The notes under the pieces: generated by a model
What the model saw: the letters and a program-made list of their open reading frames with translations, nothing else
Database searches by the model: none
Told to the model about the DNA's origin: nothing
Position numbers and translations under genes: made by a program
In this document: positions 23,104-31,181 of the stretch, piece by piece
Position numbering within the stretch: position 1 is the stretch's first letter
How the letters are laid out: every line of letters starts with the position of its first letter
NCBI GenBank assembly: GCA_013287145.1
Contig: JABDEI010000005.1
Coordinates: 1-44,406 of the forward strand
Direction of reading: 5' to 3'
From: Chlamydiota bacterium
Lineage (GTDB): Bacteria > Chlamydiota > Chlamydiia > Chlamydiales > Parachlamydiaceae
DNA length: 44,406 nucleotides

Positions 23104-24750
23104 CTACCTTACAAATGTGAAAGAGAAGCCTTTGGCGCTGATGTGAACGGTGTTTGAGCTTTCGTTAATTTTAACTTGGATGACTTTTTTTCCTTTGAAA
23201 ATCTGTTGCATGCGGAGGTTTGTGGTTTCATCATGGATGGGTTCGGAAGGCGCCACGAGGTCATACTGAGGAGTTTTGAGGCCAAGGAAGTTAAGCAAAC
23301 GGCATTTGCGTGTGTATAGATGCAATTTGGCCTCTTCTATGTGCAAAGTTGCATCAAGGGAGTTTTTACCGAAGTTTGATAAAAAGGTTTTTTTTCTATT
23401 TAATGGTGCTTTTTCTGTAGATTTTTCGTTGAAATCGTGGACGGTAGTGTCAAAGATCGCTTTATCATCAGTTATATTGTTTTTGAGATAGGCGTTTTCT
23501 TCAATTGCGTGATCATCTCTTAAAAAATGCCATGTTGGATTATCGATACGCAGTTTGTAAAAATATCCGCGATGGCCTTCTGCGTCACAACCTTCGATGC
23601 ATAGCTGTCGAGAATGGTTGCCTTGACCCGATTGTGCAATCTCTACTTTCTTTGTGATTCTGACGCCATCGGGAAGGGCGTGAGTTTGCCAGCCCGGCAT
23701 CGGCAGCTTGCGCTGTTTAGGATTGGGGCTTTGGTTTAAGTAGCCATAATTGTAAACAGGATTCATTGTAGTATCGATATCGGAAAAAATGGTGTTAACT
23801 TGAAGAGTTTTTTTTACGCCTGATTCATTTGGATTAGGCTCTACCAAATATCCAACAGCGATGACCGTTGAGCAGCTACCATCCATATTGATGACTTCAA
23901 AAGAGCTTTTTGATGTCTCCGGAAGGGGAATGGTGATGTCGACAAAAGGTGGCGACCAAGGATCGTGAAGTTTAATTTCTTTGCTTTTTGGTTTAAATTC
24001 TAAAAAATTTGTGACGGAAGGGTCGTGATGAGTGTTACCTGCAGCATCTTGATAGCCATTATTAAAGAGACCTCGATGCGAGCAGACGATTATAGCATCG
24101 TTATCGAAGCGCAATCTTTTATTGTTTGGTAATAAATATTTTAGAAAAGGGAGAGTAAAACGCTTTTTTTTCCAGCCGCTATTTTTTGCGCTTTTGTCGC
24201 AATAGATGTATTGACCATCTTTTCTTTCTTCTTTTACAACTTTTTTGTAATGGCCTTCGCCGATATCGTCGATGACAAAAAAATTGGCGCCATCGTCACG
24301 CAGTTTTTTAGGGGTTCTTTCTGGAAAACCGTCAAAAAACATGGGTTGCCATTCTGCTTTTTCATTCCAGCGAGATTTATGCCAGATAGCATCTTGATGG
24401 ATGACATAATATGAGATGTGGTTATAAGTCTCTGTATCTGTTTTATGCGGAACACTGTTGATAGCTGGTGGTTTTAACGTGGCTGCCCATTGATAGAATT
24501 GAGCTTCTTGGTCTAAGTGTTTGTGTATTGATACTCCTTTCAACACTAAAGGAATGCCAATAACAGTAGCGCTAAGCAAACCGGCTTCGCAGATACTTAG
24601 CATTTTAATAAAGTAAGGATATTTATGATTTTCTTTCCTAAGCCATTGAATGTGACGCGTAAACACTCCTACTTTAGGAATATACTTCCTTGGCGTCATT
24701 GGCTCTAGCATCGATTGGGCATTAAGTGCTCCACTAAGACCTGGAATCAT
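23104..24750 (-). CDS. Hypothetical protein with one N-terminal membrane helix
   Basis: 549 aa from MIPGLSGALN, chosen because GGAG lies 6 nt upstream; the frame is open 8 codons further. One hydrophobic helix at about residues 56-72 (LLSATVIGIPLVLKG) precedes a long soluble part rich in Asp, Lys and aromatics. I do not recognise the family. There is a faint resemblance to GIDE/BAM-type membrane proteins (helix, YYVIHQDAIWHKSRW, then FFVIDDIG), which is only a suggestion. No catalytic motif is clear. It sits between the repeat block and hemA, 63 bp from hemA, and may be restricted to environmental chlamydiae. Confidence 0.7.
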   Translation of the reverse strand: MIPGLSGALNAQSMLEPMTPRKYIPKVGVFTRHIQWLRKENHKYPYFIKMLSICEAGLLSATVIGIPLVLKGVSIHKHLDQEAQFYQWAATLKPPAINSVPHKTDTETYNHISYYVIHQDAIWHKSRWNEKAEWQPMFFDGFPERTPKKLRDDGANFFVIDDIGEGHYKKVVKEERKDGQYIYCDKSAKNSGWKKKRFTLPFLKYLLPNNKRLRFDNDAIIVCSHRGLFNNGYQDAAGNTHHDPSVTNFLEFKPKSKEIKLHDPWSPPFVDITIPLPETSKSSFEVINMDGSCSTVIAVGYLVEPNPNESGVKKTLQVNTIFSDIDTTMNPVYNYGYLNQSPNPKQRKLPMPGWQTHALPDGVRITKKVEIAQSGQGNHSRQLCIEGCDAEGHRGYFYKLRIDNPTWHFLRDDHAIEENAYLKNNITDDKAIFDTTVHDFNEKSTEKAPLNRKKTFLSNFGKNSLDATLHIEEAKLHLYTRKCRLLNFLGLKTPQYDLVAPSEPIHDETTNLRMQQIFKGKKVIQVKINESSNTVHISAKGFSFTFVR

Positions 24751-24813
24751 ATGACACTCCAAAATAAAGCACACATATTTTAGACACTGATAGAAAAGAA
24801 ACCAAAAATGACT

Positions 24814-25836
24814 TCAAGCCCCAACAGCGAGGATGCGTAAGCGATTTTTCTCTTTTTCCTGAAAGATGTCGATGTGTCTTTTGGATGCATTTGCAACTAT
24901 GTTTTCAGCTTGAATCAAAGTCTGATTCATTCGTTGCTTGCGGATTTTGAGCGTTCGATTGATTTGATCGATATTTAACAAGGTAATGTGTGGATGACGT
25001 CCGATGTGGGGGTCAACATTGCGGGGGACGCATAAATCGATGACGAGCTTATGGCTCATAAATTCGTGGGGAAGGTCGTTTTTGGAAAGAAGAAAGTCCG
25101 GAGATTTCGTTCCAAAAATGATCCAGTCATAATCGTGCCAAGTGGAGATGCTTCTCCAATCTAAAATCTGGAGCTGATGGGTTGATGCGATGGATTCGAT
25201 GGGCTTGGCGGAGCGATTGCATAAAGTGATGTTATGGATCTCTTTTTCTTTAAAGAAGCATAGGATTTTGTAATTGATATCGGAGGCTCCGACAAAGAGA
25301 ATTTTTGCTTTTTTGGTACAATTGAAAAAGTGAGTTCCGATGTTAAGAAGAGCGTGTTCTAAGCCGGGCATTCTTTTTTCCATATTGAGCGTAGAACGCG
25401 CTCTTTTGCCAATCTGAAGCGATTTTTGAAAGAGATAATGCAATTCAAAAGGAAGCTTCGTACACTTTGTTGCCGTTTCATAAGCGGCTTTTACTTGTCC
25501 TTGGATTTCAGTTTCAGCAACGATAGCGCTATCCAATCCTGTCGTGACGCGCGAAAGATGCAGAAAGCAATCTTGCCCAAAGTAAGAATAGAGTTTTTGG
25601 TCGAATTCTTCTTGAACTTCCTGGCGCAGAATATTCAATAGGTAAATATGAGTGGCTGATAAGTCGTCGGAGTAAAAATAGACCTCAGTGCGATTGCAGG
25701 TGGAAAGAAGGATGAATGTTTGATCATGATGAATGGATTGGCCTTGTCCGAAGCGCCTTTGGCAGACCTTTGCTAAAAGCTCACGCAATTGCAAATCGGC
25801 TAATTTGTGATTGATTCCGACAACGCCAACACGCAT
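24814..25836 (-). CDS. hemA: Glutamyl-tRNA reductase HemA
   Basis: 340 aa, short for the family (often about 420) but in line with chlamydial HemA. It reduces glutamyl-tRNA to glutamate-1-semialdehyde, the first step of tetrapyrrole synthesis. MRVGVVGINHK begins the catalytic domain, and Cys47 in LLSTCNRTEVY is the nucleophile that takes the glutamyl group. ILFVGASDINYKIL is the NADPH-binding loop. The C-terminal dimerisation helix ends early after QEKEKNRL, explaining the length. No strong ribosome site precedes the ATG. Confidence 0.95.
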   Translation of the reverse strand: MRVGVVGINHKLADLQLRELLAKVCQRRFGQGQSIHHDQTFILLSTCNRTEVYFYSDDLSATHIYLLNILRQEVQEEFDQKLYSYFGQDCFLHLSRVTTGLDSAIVAETEIQGQVKAAYETATKCTKLPFELHYLFQKSLQIGKRARSTLNMEKRMPGLEHALLNIGTHFFNCTKKAKILFVGASDINYKILCFFKEKEIHNITLCNRSAKPIESIASTHQLQILDWRSISTWHDYDWIIFGTKSPDFLLSKNDLPHEFMSHKLVIDLCVPRNVDPHIGRHPHITLLNIDQINRTLKIRKQRMNQTLIQAENIVANASKRHIDIFQEKEKNRLRILAVGA

Positions 25837-25932
25837 TTCTTAATGCCTCGATTGAATAGCTTGCATTTCCAAAATTAGGTCTTATAGTAAAAAAGGAAAT
25901 TCTTGCCAATTCCAAATCGAGGCTAAATCATC

Positions 25933-26244
25933 TTATAAACCCAAGCTGCTGAGGTTTGGCATTCCAGGGATGGTTGGAAGGGGATTTTGTGTTTGAATTT
26001 TTTTATGGGCGTCGGCGTAAGCTGCTTTAATAAGATCTTCAAGGCCTTCGACATCTTCAGGGTCGACGCACTCAGGTTTAATTTTTATCTGCTTTAACTC
26101 TTGTTCGCCTGTTAGGGTAATGGTGACTAGACCATTTCCTGCAATTCCTGTGACTTCACTTTCGCGCATTTGGCTTTGCATCTGCACAAGTTGATCTTGG
26201 AGCATTCTGGCTTGTTTTTTCTTTTTAGAAAATCCGGTACCCAT
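25933..26244 (-). CDS. ybaB: YbaB/EbfC-family nucleoid-associated protein
   Basis: 103 aa, the normal family length. A Lys-rich start and Gln-rich coiled-coil (MLQDQLVQMQSQM) precede the conserved core (EVTGIAGNGLVTITLTGEQ) and VDPEDVEGLEDLI. It binds DNA as a dimer. It follows dnaX by 10 bp, and its AGAGGA ribosome site overlaps the dnaX stop, so the two are translationally coupled. The dnaX-ybaB pair is conserved in many bacteria, including Chlamydia. Confidence 0.95.
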   Translation of the reverse strand: MGTGFSKKKKQARMLQDQLVQMQSQMRESEVTGIAGNGLVTITLTGEQELKQIKIKPECVDPEDVEGLEDLIKAAYADAHKKIQTQNPLPTIPGMPNLSSLGL

Positions 26245-26254
26245 GATTTTTCCT

Positions 26255-27886
26255 CTAGTGTTTAAGGCCTTGTTTTTTTTCTAAGGTTCCTTCTAATTCT
26301 ATAGAAGCAAACTGGACAAGAGTGTCAAAGCGATGATGCTTTGCAGAACTCTTTTCAAATGTTGGAGATGGAGCTTTTCTGCCAAGATCTGCGGGGGTGG
26401 GCGTAGGATCTACGCTGATGGAGTTTTGAGGCAAAGATGGAGAATAAGCTGCTGTTTTTTTTTGGGGCGAGGAAGAACCTGTCTTTGGCTGCGAAACGAC
26501 AGGGGGTAGAGGCGGAGTTTGAGGTTGCGGCGGCATTGGTTCCGGCAAGGGGGGCTGAGGCGCAGGAGGTTGAGGCTGAGGAAGAGGCGGCTGTGGTTGG
26601 GGCGGCTGAGGAGGTAGCAAGGGCGGTTGAGGGATGGGCTGCGGCTGTTGCGGTTGAGGCGGCAAAGTTTCAGCAAGAGGCGGTTTTGCTAAGGGTGTGG
26701 CTGCCGTGGAAGAAGCGGTCGCAAGGCTGCTGCCGCTGATGACTTGCTCAAGTTCTGTAAGGCGGCGCACTAAAAAGTCGATTGGAATGCGGGCATGGCT
26801 GCGAAGGATGCGCAAGAGGATATTTTCCAGGGCGATTTTACTGGAAGGGGAGAAGCGAATTTGGTTTTGCGCTTCAATGAGAAAATCAAGAATAAACAAA
26901 CACTGTTCTTGTGAGTATAATCTAGCGGAAGCCTCATAGCGATCGCGGTCGTTTTCTGAGAGCATAAGAAAAGGAGCGTTTTTTCCTGAGAGCTTAATCA
27001 ATAGAAGATGACGGTAGTGTTCGATAAGCGTTTCTACAAAGTGAACAAAGTCTTTGCCTTGAGTAAATACTTGGTGAGCGATTTCAAAAGCGATAGCAAG
27101 GTTGCCTTCTTTGCCGGCTTTGTCCAATTCGAAAAGGACATTGCGGGGCATTAATCCAAGTGCAGCAGAGACATCTTCGGCAGTCAGAGCGTTGGAGTGA
27201 AAAGCCAGGATCTGATCGAATAAAGATTCGGCATCGCGTAAACCTCCGTCGGCTCTTTGAGCAATGATTCTTAAAGCCTCTTCGGTGGCGGTGACGTTGA
27301 GATCTTGGGCGATGCTTTGCAGCTTTGCGACGATTTTTTCTAAGGAAATGCGGTTGAGATTAAAGCGTTGGCAGCGGCTAAGAATGGTGGGGAGGACTTT
27401 ATGGGGCTCTGTCGTGGCGAAGAAGAATTTTACTTTGGGTGGGGGTTCTTCTAGTGTTTTTAAGAGGGCATTAAAGGCTTCTTTTGTCAGCATGTGCACT
27501 TCGTCGATGATATAGATCTTGTATTTGCCTGATGAGGAAGCGTAGCCGGCCGTTTCATTAATTTGTCTGATGTCGTCGATGCCACGGTGGGAGGCGCCGT
27601 CGATTTCCAAGACATCGAGGGAGTTTCCGTGGGTAATTTCTTTGCAGGTGGAGCATTGGTTGCAAGGTTCATGATCGACGGTTGGTGTTTGGCAGTTAAG
27701 GGCTTTGGCGAAGACGCGTGCTAGCGTTGTTTTTCCGGTTCCACGTGATCCGCAAAAGAGGTAAGCATGGGCTAGGCGATTTTGGTTAATGGCATTTTTT
27801 AAGGTGACAACGATAGCTTCTTGCCCGATGACTTCGCAAAATGATTGTGGACGGTATTTGCGTGCTAAGACTTGGTATTCGGCCAT
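26255..27886 (-). CDS. dnaX: DNA polymerase III gamma/tau subunit DnaX
   Basis: 543 aa. The AAA+ clamp-loader ATPase has Walker A GSRGTGKTT, a zinc-binding C..C..C set (CQTPTVDHEPCNQCSTC), Walker B IIDEVHML and the SRC sensor SRCQRF. Domain III follows to about residue 365. After that, a Pro/Gln tract of about 65 residues (residues 395-460) is unusual, then a short tail. It loads the sliding clamp at replication forks. I see no clear slippery site for making a separate gamma form. Confidence 0.96.
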   Translation of the reverse strand: MAEYQVLARKYRPQSFCEVIGQEAIVVTLKNAINQNRLAHAYLFCGSRGTGKTTLARVFAKALNCQTPTVDHEPCNQCSTCKEITHGNSLDVLEIDGASHRGIDDIRQINETAGYASSSGKYKIYIIDEVHMLTKEAFNALLKTLEEPPPKVKFFFATTEPHKVLPTILSRCQRFNLNRISLEKIVAKLQSIAQDLNVTATEEALRIIAQRADGGLRDAESLFDQILAFHSNALTAEDVSAALGLMPRNVLFELDKAGKEGNLAIAFEIAHQVFTQGKDFVHFVETLIEHYRHLLLIKLSGKNAPFLMLSENDRDRYEASARLYSQEQCLFILDFLIEAQNQIRFSPSSKIALENILLRILRSHARIPIDFLVRRLTELEQVISGSSLATASSTAATPLAKPPLAETLPPQPQQPQPIPQPPLLPPQPPQPQPPLPQPQPPAPQPPLPEPMPPQPQTPPLPPVVSQPKTGSSSPQKKTAAYSPSLPQNSISVDPTPTPADLGRKAPSPTFEKSSAKHHRFDTLVQFASIELEGTLEKKQGLKH

Positions 27887-27956
27887 GGGTATTACTATGG
27901 GGTTGAATAAAAAGCTTAAGTTTACTTAGCAGAAGCAATTTATGCAATTAGACTTA

Positions 27957-29789
27957 TTATTCACCCGATTGAGGGAGGGAGAGAGTCTTCTGAGCAAAAT
28001 TGACAATTTTTTTCCAATTCCCTTGGTCATAGCGAGGGTTATAGATATGTGGTTCAATGGGATTTGGCTCCTCTTTTTCGTAAGAAGGAATTTTATCGAT
28101 TTTTTCAGAGAGCCGCGTGAAATATTCAATATCGTATGCCAAACTACTAATGACATTTAAATTTGTGTATTCTTCAATTTTGCCATCTAGCACTTGGGAT
28201 ATCTCTTTGACTTCTTTTAACAAGCCATCTGTATTTTTGTCATCAATTTCTACGTTAGGAAGTTGAAGTCCATTTCGGATTCTCAATATTTCATGGCGGC
28301 ATTGGCGTAGATTTTCCGGTGAAGAATCACTTCGAATTTTTTCGCTGAGGCTTCTGAGTCCATCTTTTTCCAAATTCAACGAGTTGAATTTATCAATCAT
28401 ATCTGGGTCTTTTCCCATGGCTTGCAGTATTGATAAGGTAATTTCATTAAATGATTTATCAAGGGTTTGCTTCTTCCTTCTTTCTTTAATTTTCTCCATT
28501 GTTTCTTGATTAGTGACACCGTAACCCTCTAAGATTGTCTTGAGAGTTTCAATGGTTTGAGTTATCTCCTTTTGAAGGAGTTTTTCGTCTTTAAATTCAG
28601 TATTTGGGATAGAGATTTGGTTTTTGATTACTTCCGGAATTTCAAGATTATCTTGAATATGATCCTCCAACGTATTTTTGAAGTCAGTACCAAAATCTTT
28701 CACTGTCTTTTGATGAAGGCCTTCTGGGAATTTCCCGGGAGTGTACTCGATAATTTTGTCTTTCCAAGAGTCTCCTTTTTGAGTCCCTCTCATTTTGATT
28801 TGCTTGATGCTTTCGGGTTTAAGGCTTTTCCTCAAGCGTGCTTTGATTTTGCCTTTAAACACCTCCTGGAACACATTGTCTGGGTTAGCGGCTTTGATTT
28901 TATCTTTTATGGCTTTATATAAAGACGCTTCTTTATAGGGAATAATGCCATCGTGCTTGTGAAAAACAACCAGCTTTTTCTTGAGGCCTTCCCATTTAGC
29001 CAATGAGTCAAGTTCCCAGCCTACATTTTTAAGAAGTTTAGCAGCTATTCCTCCTATGACGGGCATGGTTTTGGCTGCACTTGAAAGGGAGCTAAAAGAG
29101 TTTTGATTGATTAGCCCTGCTGCTGGATGCAAGGCCGCAGCTTGGGTGGCCACACCGCCGCCCAAGGAATATCCATGAAGAACAATATTCTCGTCTTTTA
29201 TACCCTTGGATTGAAGAAATTGAAAACAAGTATCTAAGTCTTGTACAAGGTCATCTGCTTTTACGGGCTCTTTTTCACTTCTTCCCACGCCTCTGTAATT
29301 AAAAACTAAGACATTAGCACCGACTTCTTGACCATAACCTTTTACAAAATCGAGTTTATTTTCATAATGATCAGCGTTGCCATTGACTAAAATGATCCAC
29401 TTTTGATCGGAATTGCCTTGATTAAAATTTTCTTTTGATTTTTCATCCTTAAAAATAGTCATGCCGTCGATGCGAGCACCATCGCCTGTAGTTAACTCAA
29501 AAGTTCGGGTTGTATAAGGATTATTTGTCCGAAATTTTAATTTATGGTCGTCTAAGTTAGCCTTGTCTTTTTCAGAAATACTTAAAGATTGCATGATGAG
29601 TTTACGGGCGAGTTTAGCAAAGGCCCACCTTGCTATGGGGACAATGCCCAGCGAAAGACAGGAGGCAGCATAATAAGCCTTACTTTTCTTTTGCTCGGGA
29701 ACGCTTTTCGTACCTTCAAAGGTATCGAGATTTGGATCTATTTTGTTATTTTCACTATAATGCGAAAGTTGTATTTTAATATCTATCAT
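27957..29789 (-). CDS. CHLPS/DUF818-like alpha/beta hydrolase with long C-terminal extension
   Basis: 610 aa. Residues about 40-60 are a hydrophobic helix. The hydrolase core runs from about 130 to 300: oxyanion region VNGNADHYE, NYRGVGRS, nucleophile GYSLGGG (Ser208), and acid Asp280 in FHKHDGIIPY. Residues 300-610 are Lys/Glu-rich and predicted helical or coiled coil with no known domain. The core resembles the chlamydial 43-kDa CHLPS (DUF818) hydrolase family, from memory. A membrane-anchored or secreted esterase is plausible, but the substrate is unknown. GGGGGTG upstream may be the ribosome site. Transcription is probably driven by the AT-rich region at 29790-29914. Confidence 0.8.
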   Translation of the reverse strand: MIDIKIQLSHYSENNKIDPNLDTFEGTKSVPEQKKSKAYYAASCLSLGIVPIARWAFAKLARKLIMQSLSISEKDKANLDDHKLKFRTNNPYTTRTFELTTGDGARIDGMTIFKDEKSKENFNQGNSDQKWIILVNGNADHYENKLDFVKGYGQEVGANVLVFNYRGVGRSEKEPVKADDLVQDLDTCFQFLQSKGIKDENIVLHGYSLGGGVATQAAALHPAAGLINQNSFSSLSSAAKTMPVIGGIAAKLLKNVGWELDSLAKWEGLKKKLVVFHKHDGIIPYKEASLYKAIKDKIKAANPDNVFQEVFKGKIKARLRKSLKPESIKQIKMRGTQKGDSWKDKIIEYTPGKFPEGLHQKTVKDFGTDFKNTLEDHIQDNLEIPEVIKNQISIPNTEFKDEKLLQKEITQTIETLKTILEGYGVTNQETMEKIKERRKKQTLDKSFNEITLSILQAMGKDPDMIDKFNSLNLEKDGLRSLSEKIRSDSSPENLRQCRHEILRIRNGLQLPNVEIDDKNTDGLLKEVKEISQVLDGKIEEYTNLNVISSLAYDIEYFTRLSEKIDKIPSYEKEEPNPIEPHIYNPRYDQGNWKKIVNFAQKTLSLPQSGE

Positions 29790-29819
29790 AACACCCCCAC
29801 TCTCTCTGTATAGTTTCCA

Positions 29820-29855
29820 TTATTTATTATAATAGTTCTGTTATTTATTATAATA
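29820..29855 (-). promoter_or_regulatory. AT-rich upstream region with a 15-bp direct repeat
   Basis: TTATTTATTATAATA occurs at 29820-29834 and 29841-29855, a period of 21 bp, about two helical turns. On the minus strand each contains TATAAT. Two candidate -10 boxes or a regulator site upstream of the CHLPS-like gene are both possible. Confidence 0.4.
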
Positions 29856-29914
29856 TAAATAATGATAATAATGATTTGTATATACCGAAACACATTCAAA
29901 ACTTGAAAGCGTTT

Positions 29915-30886
29915 TTATTGCAAAGCTTTCCAGGCGTGTTCGATGATTGTTTCGATATGGGGATATTGAGGGGTCCAGTCCAGCGCTTTCCTTGCTTTTT
30001 GGCTATCAGCGATGAGAATCGCTGGATCGCCTTCACGCCGTGGGCCCACGGTTGACTTCACTTTAAGCCCGGTGACTTTTTCAGCAGCCTGAATGACTTC
30101 AAGGATGCTAAAGCCATTTCCATTGCCGAGATTGTAACAAGTTGACGGCTGTCCTTTTTGAAGGCGTTCTAAAGCAGCAATATGAGCAGTGCCTAAGTCT
30201 TCGATATGAATATAATCGCGAATGCAGGTGCCATCGCGTGTAGAGTAGTCATTGCCATTAATCGTTAGGGAACTTCCGGGATTTCTTAAACTGCGCAAAA
30301 GAACAGGGATCAGGTTGTGTTGTTTTGCGCTGTGGTTTTTAATCATGCCTTGGGGGTCGCCGCCTGCGGCATTGAAGTAGCGTAAAGCGCAATACTCTAA
30401 ACCATAAGCCTTTTGAAAATCTTTTAAGATTTTTTCAACGATGAGCTTTGTTTCCCCATAAGGATTAATGGGATTACAAGCTTGTTCCTCCTTAATGGCT
30501 TGATCTGACTTTTCTGGGATGCCATAGACGGCAGCCGAGGAGGAAAAGATAAATTTTTTTACAGAATGTCGCAGCATTGTTTGCAAAAGATTTAGGGTAT
30601 TGACGACATTGTTTGTGTAATATTTAGCAGGATTTAGAACGGATTCGCCTACATCGATAAGAGCAGCAAAGTGCATGACGGCATCACAGGGATGTTCTCT
30701 AAAGATTTTTTCCATGAGGGAGGTATCAGCCATATCGCCTTCGATAAAAAGGCCGCCGGTGATATTTTTGCGGTTTCCTGTACTTAAGTTATCTAAAATC
30801 AGAGTATTATATCCAGCTTCTAAGAGCATTTTATTGACTTGCGAGCCAATATAGCCTGCGCCGCCGACCACCAAAATCGTTTTCAT
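29915..30886 (-). CDS. galE: UDP-glucose 4-epimerase GalE
   Basis: 323 aa, typical length, from the second ATG (MKTILVVGGAGYIGS), which stands 4 nt after AAGAGG; the frame also has a Met one codon earlier. An extended SDR enzyme with NAD-binding GGAGYIGS, catalytic Tyr and Lys in NPYGETK, and Ser in FSSSAAVYG. It interconverts UDP-glucose and UDP-galactose for LPS and surface glycan synthesis. It is transcribed away from the HD gene, with a 295-bp divergent region between them that holds an inverted repeat. Confidence 0.95.
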   Translation of the reverse strand: MKTILVVGGAGYIGSQVNKMLLEAGYNTLILDNLSTGNRKNITGGLFIEGDMADTSLMEKIFREHPCDAVMHFAALIDVGESVLNPAKYYTNNVVNTLNLLQTMLRHSVKKFIFSSSAAVYGIPEKSDQAIKEEQACNPINPYGETKLIVEKILKDFQKAYGLEYCALRYFNAAGGDPQGMIKNHSAKQHNLIPVLLRSLRNPGSSLTINGNDYSTRDGTCIRDYIHIEDLGTAHIAALERLQKGQPSTCYNLGNGNGFSILEVIQAAEKVTGLKVKSTVGPRREGDPAILIADSQKARKALDWTPQYPHIETIIEHAWKALQ

Positions 30887-30985
30887 CATTCCTCTTTATA
30901 GATAAGCCTTAATAGATAGCCATGATTAAACATTAATCTAACCCTCTTGTTTTTTATTTGCGAATGCTTTGTTGGCCCTTCATCT

Positions 30986-31080
30986 AAAAGGACGTAAGGG
31001 ACGAAAAGGACCGAAAGGACCAAAAGTTTAAATTAAATGTCCTTTACGTCCTTTTCGTCTCTTTAGTCTTTTTAGCTTTT
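30986..31080. repeat. Inverted repeat of short purine-rich units in the galE/HD gap
   Basis: The left arm 30986-31026 (AAAAGGAC..., GGGACGAAAAGGACC...) and right arm 31039-31080 (GTCCTTTACGTCCTTTTCGT...) are imperfect reverse complements around a 12-nt core TTTAAATTAAAT. The arms themselves are built of short GGAC-GAAA units. The rest of the 30887-31181 gap is AT-rich with no gene. Confidence 0.75.
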
Positions 31081-31181
31081 CTGGCCTATTGTTTGCATGA
31101 CTAAATAAAAAGTAGAGATAAATTTTTGCTGATCTGTTAGTTTAAGGAAATCGGGTTTCACAAGAGATTTTGCATCTTCAG

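Noticed and set aside
26437..26739. Open frame antisense to dnaX (Ala/Glu-rich, 100 aa)
   Set aside because: It is a compositional shadow of the proline-rich tract; dnaX itself has clear catalytic motifs in the opposite frame.
27887..27956. Small SRP RNA next to dnaX
   Set aside because: SRP RNA often lies near dnaX, but this 70-bp gap is AT-rich without the GGAA-tetraloop hairpin.
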